DNA from: Mikrocytos mackini
Lineage: Eukaryota > Endomyxa > Ascetosporea > Mikrocytida > Mikrocytiidae
DNA: 23,846 bases
Direction: 5' to 3'
Assembly (NCBI GenBank): GCA_030180075.1
Contig: JASNJN010000280.1
Coordinates: 1 to 23,846, forward strand
The notes below the pieces were generated by a model. The model saw nothing but the letters and a program-made list of their open reading frames with translations. It was not told the origin of the DNA and did no database searches. Numbering within the stretch: position 1 is the stretch's first letter; the number at the start of each line of letters is the position of its first letter. Made by a program: the position numbers and the translations under genes. Positions 1-8,946 of the stretch are shown here, one piece after another.

Positions 1-715
1 CGACAAAACGCCAACATATTCCCAATCTCCTACAAAAAAATTCCTGTGTTTTTTGGGAAGTGTAAAAGCATGATCTCAAAGAAAAAGCATTTTTGAAAAA
101 AAATCCGAAAAATATTCGCTGTATTGATACCTCAGGAATAGGTGTATAATAAACCATTATTCAATTTTTAATATTAAATCGCAAATAATATTTTCAAAAT
201 TTTTTAAAATTTTGTATTTCAACTTTTTTGAAAATTTCCCTGATGCACCCCCTTGAAAATTCAAAAAAATTTTTTTTCAAAAATGTTTAAAAAGTGATAA
301 AAACGTGTTTTTGGTCAAAAAATTTTTTTTCATGTTCGAAATTTTTTTTTTAGAATGGAAAAAATATTGATTTTTTGGTATAAAAAATTTTTGGAAGCGT
401 TTTTCCATAAAATTTATTGCCTGAAAAACAAATTTGCTGTTTTCAAAAAATTTTTTTTCTGAGCATGGTTATTTTCTGGGACAATCAAAACGCCAAATTT
501 GTGGCATTTTTCAATTTTTGTGGCATTTTTCAATTCAACCGAAAAAATTCAATCAAAAGAAATATGTTAAAATATAGCTCGTTTTAACATTCTGATAATT
601 TTCTAAAAAAATTGAAAATAAATTTTGTGGTTTTTAGGTCGACCAAAAAACACACTTTTTCAAAATTTTCAAAATTTTTTTAAACAAAAAAATTTACTTC
701 ATTTTTATCATTAAC
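1..715. other. AT-rich low-complexity DNA, no gene
   Basis: I see no coding region here on either strand. The stretch is dominated by runs of A and T in recurring AAATTTT and TTTTCAAAA words. A short tandem duplication with a period of 19 bp, built on TGTGGCATTTTTCAATTTT, lies at about 500-535. It may be degenerate transposon or satellite DNA, but I cannot assign it. Confidence 0.6.
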
Positions 716-1256
716 GTAAACTATGAAGGTTTAGCCGGATTTTATCCCAAAATGTCTTGGACTGGCTAAGCTTAGAGTGACTAGACTGCTAAATTCTCTT
801 TATATATTTTAGTACTAAAATATTGATATGTTGTTTTCCCAAGGAGAGCCCTTGGTTGTGTCATCCATCCGGGAAAATCATATAAAACCTAATTATGATG
901 TCTATTTTCGTCTATAAAAACGAATGGCGAATTTTAAATACAGGTAAAACCACGGGGAAACGTTTTAACCACAGAGTTCGGTTAAAAAATGGGGATAAAC
1001 ACAATTTACAGGTATTTCAAAATTATGTTATAATTTGACTAACACTAGAATGTTGCCCACGTAAACAACTTAATAAAACAAAGTATTAGCGATTGATTTG
1101 AGATAAATTCAATATTTTTATGATCATGCATCATTTTCAGAACCCCAGAAGCACTTTAACAGTAAAAATTTTTAATTAAATAGGATCAAACCCCCTAAAA
1201 ATTGGCTAAGAATGGAGTGATTAAGCCTTGAAATGAGTTAAACCTTCGTAGTTTAC
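716..1256. repeat. Putative MITE-like element with 18-bp inverted ends
   Basis: The 18 bases at 716-733 (GTAAACTATGAAGGTTTA) and the reverse complement of 1239-1256 agree at 17 of 18 positions, about 540 bp apart. TTAA lies one base outside each end (711-714 and 1258-1261), compatible with a TTAA target duplication, although TTAA is a common word in DNA this AT-rich. A second relationship is in direct orientation: GGCTAAG followed by AGAGTGA or GGAGTGA occurs near 773 and near 1203. No open reading frame lies between. The best reading is a non-autonomous DNA transposon of unassigned superfamily. Confidence 0.4.
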
Positions 1257-1262
1257 TTTAAT

Positions 1263-1356
1263 CTTGGTTTCTATATTTCTTTTTATAATGTCAGAAATAG
1301 TTGAACGAGGAACCCCTGTTATTCTTGCTGTTTCTCTTATAAAAAGTGCGAATAAA
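1263..1356 (-). pseudogene. Helix-turn-helix fragment of a decayed transposase
   Basis: Read on the minus strand, this short stretch encodes ETARITGVPRSTISDIIKRN. That has the spacing and residues of a helix-turn-helix as found at the N-terminus of Tc1, pogo and related transposases (A-x-x-x-G-V-x-x-S-T-I-S). The frame is closed by a stop upstream, and the catalytic part that should follow is absent. It may be part of the same decayed unit as the hAT-like relic at 2232-2533, or a separate fragment. The family cannot be settled from this length. Confidence 0.3.
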
Positions 1357-1481
1357 GAAATTAATCACCAATTTATCTCTGATATTCACAACAAGATCGT
1401 TATCAAGTTTATGTTGATGTATGTGCCTTCTGGGGTAGTCATAAACAGTAGTGCTCGTCTTTTTTTGGAAGAACTTTAAAC

Positions 1482-2231
1482 CAGAGTTGAGAATTTCCGA
1501 CCCGACCCGGTTCGGGTGGAAGAAGGTCAAAAAACGCTAAAAACTCTCACATGGATGCACTTTTAAAAATATGCATCATTTTACTAATTTATGCTAAATA
1601 TCTACATAATTTGATTTATTAAATTAACAATGTACTCAAATATTAGATTTTAATATGAAAACAAGTTAAAACAAATAATTTTCAAGCTTTGATTCGTTAT
1701 TTTTGGATATCATTAAATTGGGAAAATTAATTTTTTAGTAGAAAAATGCTTACAGATTCCCCATCCGACCCGCCCGATCCGAAGGCGGGGCGGGTCGGGT
1801 GAGAATGGATCTTTTTGTCCTGGAAATTTTGGGCTAGAAAATTTCAGGATAACTATAAAATTTAAAAAATATTTTATTTACTCAAATTTTTGTTTTTAAA
1901 AACTTGGCAAGCTTAAATTTAAAATTAAAGATTGCTTCTGCCTTAAACCATGTTTTATACAGATATTACAATAGTCTAAATGATAAATCGACGATAGAAT
2001 CAAAATAATGCCGTATTACTCTATGATTTTCGGAGTTTGGGTTAGAAAATTCCAACCAAAAGTCCGAGTGTCCTGTAATTTTATTGCCCAAAAATCCTCG
2101 ATTTTTTGTGAAAAATATCCCGGAAATAACAATTTTATTTTTCAAAAAATTGCAGCTCAAATTTCGGACAGGACAAAAATCCAGTCTCGGGTTGGGTCAG
2201 GTTCTGGATTTAGACCAAATTCTCAACTCTG
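1482..2231. mobile_element. Non-autonomous hAT-type element, 750 bp
   Basis: The ends are a perfect 15-bp inverted repeat, CAGAGTTGAGAATTT at 1482-1496 and its complement at 2217-2231. CAGAG-type ends are typical of hAT elements. GC-rich islands just inside stand out against the AT-rich surroundings: CCGACCCGACCCGG near 1498, a hairpin-forming GGGCGGGTCGGG set at about 1767-1800, and a GGGTTGGGTC stretch near 2190. There is no transposase inside. The left flank CTTTAAAC (1474-1481) is the complement of the GTTTAAAG target used by the element at 6056-6693. The right flank CTTCTTGT does not match it, so the target duplication has decayed or one end was rearranged. The element lies within or beside an older hAT-like relic on the minus strand. 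Confidence 0.65.
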
Positions 2232-2533
2232 CTTCTTGTTTGGGGCACCATCTTTAAAATTCTATCTATCATGTGTTATAATTCCGGCGTCTCTTTAAAA
2301 CAGTCTTTTAGACCTAACTCTATAAGATGAATAGACCATCCCAAAGAAAGTATATCTCTGTTGTCTCCTATTCTATTTAAACTACTATTCACGGTATCCA
2401 AAACTCCCATAAAAGTATTCTATATTGTCAAACTGTTTGCTATAATGTGTTGAAATTTCATCATGGTTCGACAGTTATCTGTACAAAAATAAACCATTTT
2501 ATCACTATTCATATCATAAGATTTTATTAAACG
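2232..2533 (-). pseudogene. Decayed hAT-like transposase fragment
   Basis: One minus-strand frame, broken by two stop codons, reads through FCTDNCRTMMKF and then GWSIHLIELGLKDCF followed by a helix with MIDRILKMV. This is the arrangement of a hAT transposase core: a T-D-N-x-x-x-M motif, then a G-C-x-A-H-x-L-N-L-x-x-K-D block. Here the C and A are replaced by W and I, and N by E, which fits decay. The 750-bp element at 1482-2231 begins directly beyond the 3' end of this fragment. The call rests on motif spacing alone. Confidence 0.35.
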
Positions 2534-3196
2534 TACCATACACCCCATTGTAAAAATACTAGGCACCCCAGATTTAATCTCTAATTCTCATGAAGGAACT
2601 TTAATAAATAAGTTAAGTTACTATGATGTTTGTTTTGACTCTGTAATTCTTTCTGTATGGAGAAATACATTATTAATGCCTATGCGTTTTTGAAAACCAG
2701 TTTTATTTTCGAATTTTAAATTTTAACTTTGCAAAAAAATTAACACCATAAAAATGGCTCCAAACACGTTTAAAATAACGAAAGAAGAACTAGACGACAT
2801 CCAAAACACAAAATACCACAATATTTTATCGGTATATTAAAAATAAATTCCACAAGGGCCACAGGTTCGCAGCTCAATTATCCGCACCAAACATTGGCAT
2901 GGGTGGTTAAAAATACAAAGAAAATCCTAATTTGATCAACAACGAAAACAGAGGCCGGCCAAAGGCTGTTACAACCAGAATTGAACGTATAATCCTCAAG
3001 GATGTCACGAATAAACCCAATTTGGCATTAAAAGAGTTAAAAAACTACTAATAATTTCAGCTTTTCAGAGAGTACAATTAGCCGATTTTTTGAATACAAA
3101 TGATATAAAAAGTACAATACCTCCGAAACAAATAGTTTTAATCCAGGAACAGAAAAACAAGCGTTTGGATTTTGCTAAGAAGTATATTCGGGGTGA

Positions 3197-3238
3197 TACC
3201 TACTTTAGTGGCCACATTTGTGGCCACTAAAGTAGGTA
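3197..3238. repeat. 42-bp palindrome inside the left Merlin end
   Basis: The arms 3197-3216 and 3219-3238 are perfect 20-bp inverted copies separated by TT, so the left terminal repeat is immediately followed by its own mirror image. The right end lacks this mirror copy. The arms include the six bases in which the left end differs from the right end, so the palindrome formed after, or together with, that divergence. The DNA could form a hairpin or a doubled transposase-binding site. Confidence 0.9.
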
Positions 3239-3457
3239 AAAAACATATAAATTGCTTATTCTGTTTTTAGTGACCACGTTTTATTGAAAACCTATTCTTA
3301 TTATTTTGTTTTGTTTATTTATATATGATATTAATTTCTTTTACAATTTTTATATTAGATATTGACTTATTTAGAATAAAAATATTACGTTAATATATTT
3401 TAAAAATTAAAAATGGTTTTTGTTTATCTAAAATCGCATTGATCTTATGTTAAATTA

Positions 3458-4570
3458 ATGTTAAATACTAAATTATTATCTAGCCCGATGCCTCGTATTT
3501 CCTATTTTAAAATTTTAATTTTTAAAATGTATCCTCTAGCCAGAATTGAACATATTGCCGCATTCTTCAATAACTACAACTTCGAATATAACGAAGAAAC
3601 CGGGAAATATGAAGCAAAACCAACAATACTTGATGATAGAAGTTTTACATTAAGCGATTTCAACTATATCATGTCATTGGACTCTATCGACTTTTTTAAC
3701 TTCTGCCAATTAGCTGGCATCATAAAACGCAAAGCAATATGCCCTTCATGTGGCAGTAGTCTAACTAGGTTATATTTTATGAACAGGAGGCGCCCATTCT
3801 ATAGATGTAACACTAGGACGTGTACTCGAGAAAAGCTATCAGCGCTCAAGAACACCATATTCGAACAAAGCAGACTACCTCCAAATATTAATTTCGCTCT
3901 AGCTTACTTCTTTTCATTCATGCGAGTACAATCTGACTGTGAACAGTCGCTAGGATGTGGGGACGAGGCCGTCCGAAGCGCTTACAAATTATTTCGATCG
4001 TCATTGTTCATGTGGCTGTCAAGAAGAAACGGTATTATTGGAGGAAATGGAGTGACAGTTCACATGGACGAAACTCCGATTACAAGAAGGCACGGCAGAA
4101 GAGGATGTACACAGAGATCCAACACTGTGTGGGTCATCGGTGCTGTCGATGTGGTTGGGCGTAAAGCTTGTATGGAGTTCCTACCATCTAGGGGCCACCA
4201 ACATGTGCTACCATTTGTTAACAGATGGATTAAACCACATGCAAGAATCCATACGGACTGTTTAAGGACATATGATATTCTTGGTTCTCTTGGTTTTGAA
4301 CACAATAGTGTTAACCATAGTAGATATTTGGTTGGCCCGGATGGTACACATACCAACCACATTGAGGGCATTTTCGGTAATATGAAAAAACTCAAAAGAC
4401 ATTATAGTTATAACTATACAACTGCCGAAAGTTTGAATTTTTTTTGTTCTGAATGGATATTTAGGTTTTGCTATGACTCATTCAACCGCAATAATGCATT
4501 TAGAAACTTTATATTAATATTGCGTGATTTGGCTAATGAAATTGAATTTGAGTTAACTGATGAAGAGTGA
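3458..4570 (+). CDS. Merlin transposase (IS1595/ISXO2-like DDE)
   Basis: This intact 370-residue transposase should cut and paste the surrounding element. A zinc-ribbon-like region has cysteines at 95, 98, 117 and 122 (CPSC then CNTRTC). The catalytic domain carries D204 in VHMDETPI, D267 in RIHTDCLRTY and E303 in NHIEGIFGNMKKLKRH. This is the DDE order and local sequence of the ISXO2-like/Merlin family, whose members are usually about 280-370 residues. The ATG at 3458 is the first in frame and leaves an N-terminal extension of about 80 residues before the zinc ribbon, of unknown role. There are no stops or frameshifts, so it may still be expressed. It has nothing in common with the neighbouring dead Tc1 transposase. 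Confidence 0.93.
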   Translation: MLNTKLLSSPMPRISYFKILIFKMYPLARIEHIAAFFNNYNFEYNEETGKYEAKPTILDDRSFTLSDFNYIMSLDSIDFFNFCQLAGIIKRKAICPSCGSSLTRLYFMNRRRPFYRCNTRTCTREKLSALKNTIFEQSRLPPNINFALAYFFSFMRVQSDCEQSLGCGDEAVRSAYKLFRSSLFMWLSRRNGIIGGNGVTVHMDETPITRRHGRRGCTQRSNTVWVIGAVDVVGRKACMEFLPSRGHQHVLPFVNRWIKPHARIHTDCLRTYDILGSLGFEHNSVNHSRYLVGPDGTHTNHIEGIFGNMKKLKRHYSYNYTTAESLNFFCSEWIFRFCYDSFNRNNAFRNFILILRDLANEIEFELTDEE

Positions 4571-5407
4571 TCGATTAAATAAATATTATTATTAAATAGG
4601 AAATTCAATTATTTGTCTTTTATTTTAAGTTTTATTGCATGTATAATTAAACAAATCATATTAAATAAATAAAATGTAAGTAAATTTGATTCATTGTTTA
4701 CATTATATAACTTATTTATTGCTTATGTTCTTTAATAGTTTTGTAGTTCGTTATCAAGTGTTAAAACTTTTTAGTACATTCTCTGTGGCTATTTAAGCAA
4801 GTTGTTGGTTATTGATGATACAAGACGCCCGTTATTACTTCATCCTACCATATGGTTTCCTCTATATTTGTCTCTATATTTGCCTCTATATTTGCATTCT
4901 TTGTAAGTTTGAGTTGTTGTTAGTATCGTGATAAGTGACTATAGGAGTGTTGTGTAAATGCTTTGCTATGATCTTGGTGCCTTTCTCTTGTACTGTAGTT
5001 CTTCGTGGAAGTGTCGGGACTCTCTTTTGTTTTTCTAATTTTTAAATTTTATTTTGATAAAACAATTTTAATGATTATAGAGTTGTTTAAAAGTTAAACT
5101 GATATTCAAATGTTTGTTAACTATAATCGTTACGTATGTATCACGATGCAGAATATAAAACCCTATAATTCGGATATCATATTTATAGATTCATGACATA
5201 GTTGGAACAGAGTATATCGGAGTACGCAGAACCCGCGCGTTCGATGATGGTATGACTTTGTTTTCAAAATTTGTCGTGGGTTTAGGAAGACTTGGGCTTC
5301 CGCATGCATGTACAATGAAAATAAATCAGTCCCTTATAGGGATTAACAAACCAGATCCCCGATTGTTTGGGTGATTTTTGGGAATTTTTTAAAAAAATTT
5401 TAAGTTT
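4571..5407. other. Non-coding 3' part of the Merlin element
   Basis: There is no convincing coding region on either strand. Three tandem copies of a 12-bp unit (YCTCTATATTTG) lie at 4859-4894. The DNA from about 5150 to 5360 is distinctly less AT-rich than its surroundings. This could be subterminal regulatory or binding DNA for the transposase, or remnants of captured sequence. I see no tRNA or other RNA gene in it. Confidence 0.5.
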
Positions 5408-6055
5408 CAAAAATGTGGCCACTAAACCGAGGATCACCCGTATATTCGCGAGGACTTTACAAAGGTATTCTTCAGTGATGAGAAACGCTTCTGTTTAGAT
5501 GGTCCAGACCATTACAAAAAGGGTTGGATAAAGAAAAATAATGACGATATCCTTATAAATAGAAGTCGGGAGGGAAATAGGGGGATTATGATACATTTGG
5601 TAATAGGATATCAAAGACCTGTATGTATGAATGAAATATTAGGAAATTACAATTCAGACGACTTTATAAACATGGTGGATGAGAAAATCTATCCATTGAT
5701 TTCTGGGGAAATTTTACACGAAATTATAGGTTCCAACAAGATAATTGTCCAATACATAAAATTTCTAAAACTCAAAGAAACTTGACAAGAAAAGGGATAA
5801 ATACTATCGATTGGTCTTCCCGATCGCCAGATTTAAACATAATTGAGAATGTTTTAGGATATTGTCAGACACAATGTACAGAGGAGGGACAATATGTCGT
5901 TCAAAAAACGAATTATGGGCTGCATTAGAAAATGCTTATGAAAATTTGCCCATGGAACAAATTCAACACCTTTATCACAATATTCCCAATAGATTGATTG
6001 AAGTGATACAAAAGGAGATGGACTAACTAAATATTGAGAGATGATGTGTTTAAAG

Positions 6056-6693
6056 CAGAGGTGTCAGCGTTCGCCCGACCGACACTTTTCCGACCCGATC
6101 GGGTCGGAACCGGCCGGAAGAACATTGAAAAATCCCGATTTTCTGACCCAAAAAGGCAGGTCTTCTTTATTTTGATATAATATCAATTTTGATACAATAA
6201 TATAGTGTAATTAAATCCACAATTTAACACAAACCTCAAACGAAGTGATTTAGTATCATTATAAGGTTTATATGTTGAATTCAGAATGACATAAAAATAA
6301 AAAATATTTTTAAATAATTTTGTGGCACTTATCATGTCAAAATAAAACATATTCAGGTGTATTTTTATATAATATGTCTTGAAAAAACTTTAAATGGAGC
6401 AAATTAATTTGATAATCCTAAGACTATTTTAATATATCATATAAAAGAGTATTTATTCAGTATAAAATAACACAATAATCAAGATTTTATGGTTGGAAAT
6501 TATTTATAGTGTTTTATTACATGGTGAAAATTTTTTATTACAAACATGCTAGTAAAAATGTACAGAAAAATGTTGTTGTGAAAAATTGTGATTTCAATTT
6601 ACATGAGCGATCGGAAAGGAAAACTCTTCCGACCGACCCGACGTCGGAGTCGGTCGGAATCGGAATAGAATTTTTTCATTTTTGACACCTCTG
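6056..6693. mobile_element. Non-autonomous hAT-type element, 638 bp
   Basis: The element has 11-bp perfect inverted ends, CAGAGGTGTCA at 6056-6066 and its complement at 6683-6693. It is flanked by a perfect 8-bp duplication, GTTTAAAG, at 6048-6055 and 6694-6701. CAG(A/G)GGTG-type ends plus 8-bp duplications are the hallmark of hAT transposons. It contains no reading frame of note. Both subterminal parts hold GC-rich CCGACC/GGTCGG palindromes, including a perfect 22-bp palindrome at 6088-6109 and a near-perfect one at about 6627-6659. It is inserted in the Tc1 element just past the end of the transposase pseudogene. Confidence 0.93.
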
Positions 6694-7041
6694 GTTTAAA
6701 GGGATAATTATTGATTATATGTGTGTTTTTAATGAGTGTCTAATGTTTTTGCAAGCTATTTTTAAAATTATAAAAACCGATATTTTATTATATATTATAT
6801 TTGTTATAAGTTGTAGTGTCTAAACTCTTTACTGAAGCTCATATTTATTTAATAGTATTGTTGGTATAAAATTCCAGAAAATTTCAACTCTTTTGGCAAG
6901 AAATGCCTAATTTTTTAGGTGCCCAATATTTTTGCAAACGGGTGTAGTTTTAAAATGTATTATTAATTTTTGATCGTTTTAATATTAACAAAACTATTCA
7001 TAAAAGTAAAAATTCTATTTTTCGTGTATTTTCTTTATTAT

Positions 7042-8781
7042 TTAGAAAATTCTGCATGTTTGATTCGCAGTGTCTTTGTTCCCACCATTTTCTATTTTAT
7101 TGTCGGTCAATTCCCCTAAAATATCATTTTTTCCTGCAAAGCTATCCATGACTTTATTGTAGAAAGAGTCATTGATAATTATACTCCTACTTATAACTTT
7201 ATTCTTTCGTATTAAATCTACTTCATCAATAACATATTTGTTATTGAATTTGAATTCCCAATCAAACACACCAACACATCCTTCAGGCGCTTCGACATTT
7301 TCTCTCCTAAACATTAAACACTCGCCTGCTGCTAAAGTAATATTTTCTCCCAATATGAACTCTTGTTTGCTCTTTTTGACCACCAGCTTAGTCATACCTG
7401 CCTCTAAAGAAATGCTATCCGGCCCCACGTTACTAACACATATCCTCCGTCCAAACAACCAAGTTTCTAGTTTCAGATTCCTCTTTTCTAAGTCGCCAAC
7501 TAGTTCTGGAAACAACGTCTTCTGCAGTATCCTGTCCTCCATATTAATCGAGTCCTGCTCTCCCTCTGTCTCCGCATTATCTGCGAGGCTCTCCTCATTG
7601 AAATCAGAAACAGCAGACATGATGGAGTTCTCTCTGTTCAAGTTTTCTCTTTGTAAGACTTCTCGTGCTTCGTTCAGATGTTTGAGTATTGTAATTTTCT
7701 CATTTATTTGGAACTCGTATGTTTTGGCTAGGTTGTAATAGTTGCTTATCTCCTCGTTCACTTTACCAGCAACTCTTCCAACTTCCATACGATTCTGACT
7801 CGTGAGGAACGATGCGTCCTTCAACATCCTGTTTAGCTTATCTGTCTCTGCTTCGTACTTCTCTATTTCCTTATCCAATTCAAAAATACTGTTTTCGAAC
7901 TCTGCTTTTACTGCATCATTATTCCCTCTTCTTTGCTTCATCTTATCGCAAGACCCTTTTATTTGCTTGATCCTCTCGATGTACTCTTTTAGCTGCTCAT
8001 TATTAAAGTCCTGTGTCTGTTCGAGAATCTTGTCGAGTTTGTCGTTATATTTCTTCTCCATTATTCTCCTCTCCTTTTCGAGTCTCTTATCAGAGTACCT
8101 TTTGTTCAAGTCTTCTCTGACTTTGCTCAATCTCCCAGAGTTAGCTTCTACTTTGCTCATCTTTTCTTTGTTCAAAGCAGATAACCGAGACTCGAGTTCT
8201 TCAATTTTGTCCGTTTGAGTCTCATAGATGTACTTAAGTCTTTCTTGTTCAGACTCCAATGTCCTCCGGTCCTTTTTTATCTCAGCGAGTTTGCCCTTAT
8301 AAGCGTTCAGATCCTTAGTTGCTTGTGATCTTTCCTGACGAATGCTTTTAATCTCTTCTGATAATTGGTCCTTCTTAGTAACGTGGTCTTCTAACTCCAA
8401 AGTGGCTTTGTTTGTCATATCAGTGATTTCGAGTATTTCCTCATTGAGTTGCTCGAGTTTGGTTTTTCCCGATGCCTTGGTTGAGTTGAGTTGCACGTTT
8501 TTATGTTTCTCCTCGGCAATAAGTGCCTTTGTCGCCTCAACATCTTTGACTGTTTCTTCGATTATCTGTAGGTATTTTCTTTCGAGTTCGGCGATTTGAC
8601 CCTCGTGTTCTTGTCTAAGTTCTGCTCGGTTTGATCTGAGTTTTTGGATTTTTTCAGCTCTGGACCGATGGGATTGGAGTAGGTGTCCCACTGTTTTCCC
8701 CAGTTCTCCCGCATCATCGTTGTATACTCTCGATTTTCTATTCGTGTTGTCCGATGTCGGCGCTTTAATTTTTTTTGTCAT
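7042..8781 (-). CDS. Lamin-like coiled-coil protein with C-terminal CaaX box
   Basis: This 579-residue protein has the layout of a nuclear lamin, a filament protein under the inner nuclear membrane. Residues 1-30 are a short head with basic clusters (KKIK at 3-6, RKSR at 15-18). Residues 30 to about 385 are an almost uninterrupted, highly charged coiled coil. An acidic linker (about 390-415) leads to a compact beta-rich region at about 435-530. That region resembles the lamin tail Ig fold: GRRICVSNVGPDSISL, then EFILGENITLAAGECLMF, then a WEF motif. The last four residues are C576-R-I-F, a plausible prenylation (CaaX) signal, followed at once by TAA. The IF end motif of animal lamins and a classical nuclear localisation signal between rod and tail are not evident. 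It could therefore be a divergent or non-animal lamin, or another prenylated coiled-coil protein. The ATG at 8779-8781 is the natural start; an AT-rich box lies just upstream. It lies 165 bp downstream of the ribonucleotide reductase gene on the same strand. Confidence 0.65.
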   Translation of the reverse strand: MTKKIKAPTSDNTNRKSRVYNDDAGELGKTVGHLLQSHRSRAEKIQKLRSNRAELRQEHEGQIAELERKYLQIIEETVKDVEATKALIAEEKHKNVQLNSTKASGKTKLEQLNEEILEITDMTNKATLELEDHVTKKDQLSEEIKSIRQERSQATKDLNAYKGKLAEIKKDRRTLESEQERLKYIYETQTDKIEELESRLSALNKEKMSKVEANSGRLSKVREDLNKRYSDKRLEKERRIMEKKYNDKLDKILEQTQDFNNEQLKEYIERIKQIKGSCDKMKQRRGNNDAVKAEFENSIFELDKEIEKYEAETDKLNRMLKDASFLTSQNRMEVGRVAGKVNEEISNYYNLAKTYEFQINEKITILKHLNEAREVLQRENLNRENSIMSAVSDFNEESLADNAETEGEQDSINMEDRILQKTLFPELVGDLEKRNLKLETWLFGRRICVSNVGPDSISLEAGMTKLVVKKSKQEFILGENITLAAGECLMFRRENVEAPEGCVGVFDWEFKFNNKYVIDEVDLIRKNKVISRSIIINDSFYNKVMDSFAGKNDILGELTDNKIENGGNKDTANQTCRIF

Positions 8782-8946
8782 TTTTTAATTTTGAAAATTT
8801 TGAAATTTCATAAATTAGGACTTTGTAGCCAAATTCGTCCGTGTTTGTGAGTACATGTCAGAACATGCTACAGATCGATTCGCCTTGAGTTTAGAATAAT
8901 TATAAGATATAATTGTTGAATAACGGGGTAAAGCTACTTAATTAAT

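Larger units (their letters stand above)
3191..5439 (+). mobile_element. Merlin DNA transposon, apparently complete
   Basis: The element is bounded by a perfect 9-bp target duplication, GTATATTCG, at 3182-3190 and 5440-5448. The 32-bp terminal inverted repeats (3191-3222 and 5408-5439) start GGGTGAT and match at 26 of 32 positions; the mismatches cluster at positions 8-13. Merlin elements, the eukaryotic relatives of bacterial IS1016/IS1595, are known for 8-9 bp duplications, which agrees. It sits inside the Tc1 transposase pseudogene, and its excision would restore continuity there. Inside are one intact transposase (3458-4570) and about 870 bp of 3' non-coding DNA. The perfect duplication and open transposase suggest a fairly recent insertion. 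Confidence 0.92.
2754..6026 (+). pseudogene. Tc1-family transposase, inactivated and interrupted
   Basis: The decayed gene starts at the ATG at 2754 (MAPNTFKITKEELDDI) and ends with a C-terminal NRLIEVIQKEMD and TAA at 6024-6026. It is split at codon level by the Merlin element: RLDFAKKYI precedes the insertion, and DFTKVFFSDEKRF follows it. The three catalytic positions are still legible: Asp at 5477 in SDEKRF, Asp at 5740 in DNCPIH, and Glu at 5845 in SPDLNIIEN. Exactly 34 residues lie between the last two, which is the DD34E signature of Tc1 rather than mariner DD34D. Stop codons near 2837 and several frameshifts, including ones before 5740 and after 5850, mean no functional protein is made. 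Confidence 0.85.
2541..6944 (+). mobile_element. Tc1-type transposon with IR/DR ends, carrying two nested insertions
   Basis: The outer inverted ends start CACCCC at 2541 and read CACCCG on the complement from 6944. Both continue with a shared TTG-AAAAATA-T-GGCACC pattern over about 30 bp, with TA flanking each side (2539-2540 and 6945-6946), the Tc1/mariner target. Each end has an inner copy about 190 bp inside, at 2727-2747 and at 6736-6755, giving the IR/DR layout known from long-ended Tc1 elements. Removing the Merlin element and the hAT element with one target copy each leaves about 1.50 kb, a normal Tc1 length. The transposase is dead (see 2754-6026). Confidence 0.85.

Noticed and set aside
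4859-4894. Three tandem 12-bp units as a short CRISPR-like array
   Set aside because: There are no spacers, and it lies inside a eukaryotic transposon, so it is an ordinary microsatellite-type repeat.
5225-5260. A GCGTTCGATG stretch resembling a tRNA T-arm
   Set aside because: No matching acceptor or anticodon stems could be found around it.
7172-8599. Plus-strand reading frames opposite the lamin-like gene
   Set aside because: They are antisense shadows of the coiled-coil gene, whose codon pattern keeps the other strand open, and they show no recognisable domain.
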